Assembly: GCA_035574915.1 (NCBI GenBank)
Contig: DATLYJ010000177.1
Span: 1 to 61,450 of the forward strand
From: Dehalococcoidia bacterium
Lineage (GTDB): Bacteria > Chloroflexota > Dehalococcoidia > DSTF01 > WHTK01
DNA length: 61,450 nt
Direction of reading: 5' to 3'
Position 1 is the stretch's first letter. The number at the start of each line of letters is the position of its first letter. Below the pieces are notes generated by a model that searched no databases, had not been told where the DNA came from, and saw only the letters and a list, made by a program, of their open reading frames with translations. Shown one piece after another: positions 59,893 through 61,450 of the stretch. The position numbers and the translations under genes are program-made.

Positions 59893-60495
59893 CTAGTCCG
59901 CCGGCGCGACCCAGACGGCGACCGGAACGTCGGAAGATGGCCAGGCGTTCGTCCCCATCCTGACCTTCTGGCCGACCGCCACCTGCCCGCCGGGGGTCAG
60001 GAACTGCGTTCCGGGCGCGATGTAGGCCTGAGCAAAACCGGGGATCAACGAGCGCTCAAAGAGCGGTCCATCGCCGCGAATTACTATGAGGTGGGGTTCC
60101 AGACTGGTAATGATCCCCTCTATCTGCTCCTTGGCGGGCCAGACGACGGTCATCAGGTCAAGGCTAGCCCGAAGCTCGTAGGTCATCTCATTGTTCACCA
60201 GTATTCGCGCCTCGTAGCCCGGGATTGTTTGCGCACTGCAGAGCGCTCCCGGCGGATGGACGCCAAGACAGGCGTCAGGCCAGACGACGGCGTCAAGGCG
60301 GGTAACCTCTACGGGCACGCTACCGATAACGAAGATAGACGCGAACCGGCGGGCCAGGCGCTCGCTGAGCACGGACGCATCCGCGGTGGGCGGAGGGCTG
60401 TCCGAGGCCGGGCTTCGCTCGCGACAGGCACTGCCCGCCAGGGCGGCCGCCCCGACAGCGAGAAGCAGGACCCAGCCCCCACGACACCCGCTCAA
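59893..60495 (-). CDS. Putative lipoprotein of unknown function
   Basis: A 200-residue exported protein. The signal LLLAVGAAALAGSAC ends in a lipobox-like LAGSAC. The mature domain includes RLDAVVWPDACLGVHPPGAL followed by CSAQTIPGYEARILVNNEMT, a recognisable motif block (W-x-D-x-x-L-G ... C ... P-G-Y) that occurs in secreted lipoproteins of environmental bacteria, but I cannot name a family. TTG 60495 overlaps the upstream gene stop as TTGA and has GAGGGG upstream, so it was preferred over the ATG at 60579, which would lie inside the upstream gene. Confidence 0.65.
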   Translation of the reverse strand: MSGCRGGWVLLLAVGAAALAGSACRERSPASDSPPPTADASVLSERLARRFASIFVIGSVPVEVTRLDAVVWPDACLGVHPPGALCSAQTIPGYEARILVNNEMTYELRASLDLMTVVWPAKEQIEGIITSLEPHLIVIRGDGPLFERSLIPGFAQAYIAPGTQFLTPGGQVAVGQKVRMGTNAWPSSDVPVAVWVAPAD

Positions 60496-61016
60496 GGCCG
60501 GATGCCCCTCACGTGGAGGATTCCCGGGAGACCGCAGACTTTCGGCTTGCGGCGTGTGTACAAGTCTGTCGACCGCCATCCAGTTGACAGCCCTCTGCCC
60601 GTAAATCTGCTGTCAGTCTTTAACAGCTCGAACATCCGCGCCGAGCAGCAGCCGCGGTGCAGCGCCGCCCACAGCATCGCCAGCGCATCGTCGTGCGGCG
60701 GCAGGCCGAGCGGTACCAGGATGACCTCCTTCACCTGGTCCCAGCGCCGCCGCATCTGCGACTCCGAGTAGCCGAGCAGTTCGGCGCCGGCCCGCGTGCC
60801 GCCCCCCGCAAGCCGCGCTGCCATGATGCAGGGATGCGCTTCCGCAAGCCCGTGCACGTGGGCCTGCGCAAGCAGACCAATCAGGCCGCCGCTTCGCTGC
60901 TCTTCGACTCCGCCTGACAGGCTCAGGACGACCTCCTTGTCGGCACCGCGGCGCGCAGGGCTGGGGTAACGCGTGCGGCGGCCTCTCGCCCCCGAATCGT
61001 ATCGCCAAGCAATCAC
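60492..61016 (-). CDS. Hypothetical protein coupled to the lipoprotein gene
   Basis: A 174-residue frame from GTG 61016 (AGAGGT upstream) ending in a TTGA overlap with the lipoprotein start. The middle (GGLIGLLAQAHVHGLAEAHP, AELLGYSESQMRRRWDQVKE, VILVPLGLPPHDDALAMLWA) is helical and protein-like, with a possible helix-turn-helix around GYSESQMRRRW. The N-terminal 30 residues are Arg-rich and uncertain, so the true start may be further in. I recognise no family. Coupling to a lipoprotein suggests a regulator or partner. Confidence 0.45.
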   Translation of the reverse strand: MIAWRYDSGARGRRTRYPSPARRGADKEVVLSLSGGVEEQRSGGLIGLLAQAHVHGLAEAHPCIMAARLAGGGTRAGAELLGYSESQMRRRWDQVKEVILVPLGLPPHDDALAMLWAALHRGCCSARMFELLKTDSRFTGRGLSTGWRSTDLYTRRKPKVCGLPGILHVRGIRP

Positions 61017-61200
61017 AGACCTCTGACAAATACTACTCAACGCGGTTTCCGTGCGCCGAATGGGCTGCGGGAGCCGCGTGCGCGCTGGCCCAGGCAGGCG
61101 GCGGAAGCCGTGAGGCCGGCAGCCGGGAGCAGCAGTGCGCCGAAGCGCGTCAGGCAAACGGGTCCGCAATCGTCAGGCCGTCGATCCGCTGGCCGCACGG

Positions 61201-61240
61201 CGTCATTGCGAGCCCGATAGGGCGAAGCAAGCTCTGGAGG
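61201..61240. repeat. REP-like repeat with hairpin
   Basis: CGTCATTGCGAGCCC-GATA-GGGCGAAGCAA forms a stem of TTGC/GCAA and GCCC/GGGC around a GATA loop. It resembles the interspersed GTCATTGCGAGC...GAAGCAA repeat found in several Chloroflexota genomes; this resemblance is from memory. The rest of the 61017-61381 gap shows no gene. Confidence 0.55.
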
Positions 61241-61381
61241 CGCCATCGCGCAGCGGGCCCGACTTCAGCCATTTGTCCATCCGTTCGCTATCCGCACGCG
61301 ACTCTCCTTCGATTGGATGGTGTCGCCTCCGGCCGCATCAGGCATACTTGAGAAAGCGAGACTGGGGTTTGGAGGCCCGAG

Positions 61382-61450
61382 ATGACGACTAACACCAACG
61401 GCAGCCGCGAGACCGGCACCTTCACCGCCAAGGCCGGCCTGGCCAGGATG
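61382..61450 (+). CDS. pdxS: Pyridoxal 5'-phosphate synthase subunit PdxS (N-terminal fragment)
   Basis: Only 23 codons lie in the window: ATG 61382, GGAGG seven bases upstream, encoding a peptide that starts MTTNTNGSRETG and reads TGTFTAKAGLARM at the edge. The last block matches the start of PdxS, where T-x-x-x-K-x-G-L-A-x-M is followed by LKGGVIMDV. PdxS condenses ribose-5-phosphate, glyceraldehyde-3-phosphate and ammonia into PLP, with PdxT as glutaminase. Identification rests on this short block only. Confidence 0.65.
   Translation, partial: MTTNTNGSRETGTFTAKAGLARM

Overview
The window is a GC-rich bacterial chromosome segment with short intergenic gaps and many GTG or TTG starts. The gene mix fits a member of the Chloroflexota (Dehalococcoidia-like lineages) better than anything else I can name, though an actinobacterium is not excluded. 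It combines two F420-type oxidoreductases, the GlgE route to alpha-glucan with a fused trehalose synthase/maltokinase, a CoA-ester catabolic gene complement (enoyl-CoA hydratases, CaiB/BaiF transferases, acyl-CoA ligase, P450), a roughly 30-residue AURKAIP1/COX24-like ribosomal microprotein, and REP-like repeats of a kind I associate with Chloroflexota. This placement is inference; no rRNA gene is present.

Layout. 1-4295: the start of a DEAD-box helicase gene (minus strand), then a less GC-rich accessory patch with two genes that look frameshifted at homopolymers and a secreted protein, then an ATP-grasp protein and the ribosomal microprotein. 4314-9381 (minus): a P450, then a tightly overlapping enoyl-CoA hydratase / hydrolase / S51 peptidase / F420-type reductase operon, plus a propeller lipoprotein. 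9475-19534 (plus): a storage-glucan operon, glgE - treS/mak fusion - glgB - GH57 enzyme, converting trehalose to maltose, maltose-1-phosphate and branched alpha-glucan, with a GH57 enzyme to remodel it. 19531-24088: SMP-30 lactonase, AI-2E family permease, a decayed surface-protein region and tRNA-Ala. 24240-30569: membrane protein, SIMPL lipoprotein, a VOC operon, WYL regulator, universal stress protein, gamma-carbonic anhydrase and F420-type LLM oxidoreductase.

30670-40164 (minus): lipid and glycerol metabolism: enoyl-CoA hydratase, M20 peptidase, glycerol kinase and glycerol-3-phosphate dehydrogenase, a C-terminally truncated acyl-CoA ligase, EthD protein, thioesterase and MFS exporter. 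40502-45157: a membrane-anchored GNAT-like protein, then a compact cassette of ribbon-helix-helix regulator, two tiny proteins, a DUF4097 protein and an ABC-2 exporter, headed by an operator-like repeat. 45214-48971: two GT87 polyprenyl-type glycosyltransferases and a GH25-like lysozyme. 49205-50390: a HEPN-like gene between a decayed tRNA-like copy and an intact tRNA-Thr, followed by an 81-bp tandem hairpin repeat. 50398-61450: SDR, a large adenylyl cyclase/AAA/TPR signalling protein, GNAT, paired CaiB/BaiF CoA-transferases, NUDIX, TerC, a lipoprotein operon and the first codons of pdxS.

The items I would look at first are the tRNA-flanked HEPN gene, the RHH/DUF4097/ABC cassette with its operator, the glucan operon with an unexplained coupled reading frame, an orphan plus-strand terminator (40342-40380) that implies an unannotated transcript, and the cluster of homopolymer frameshifts confined to accessory genes.
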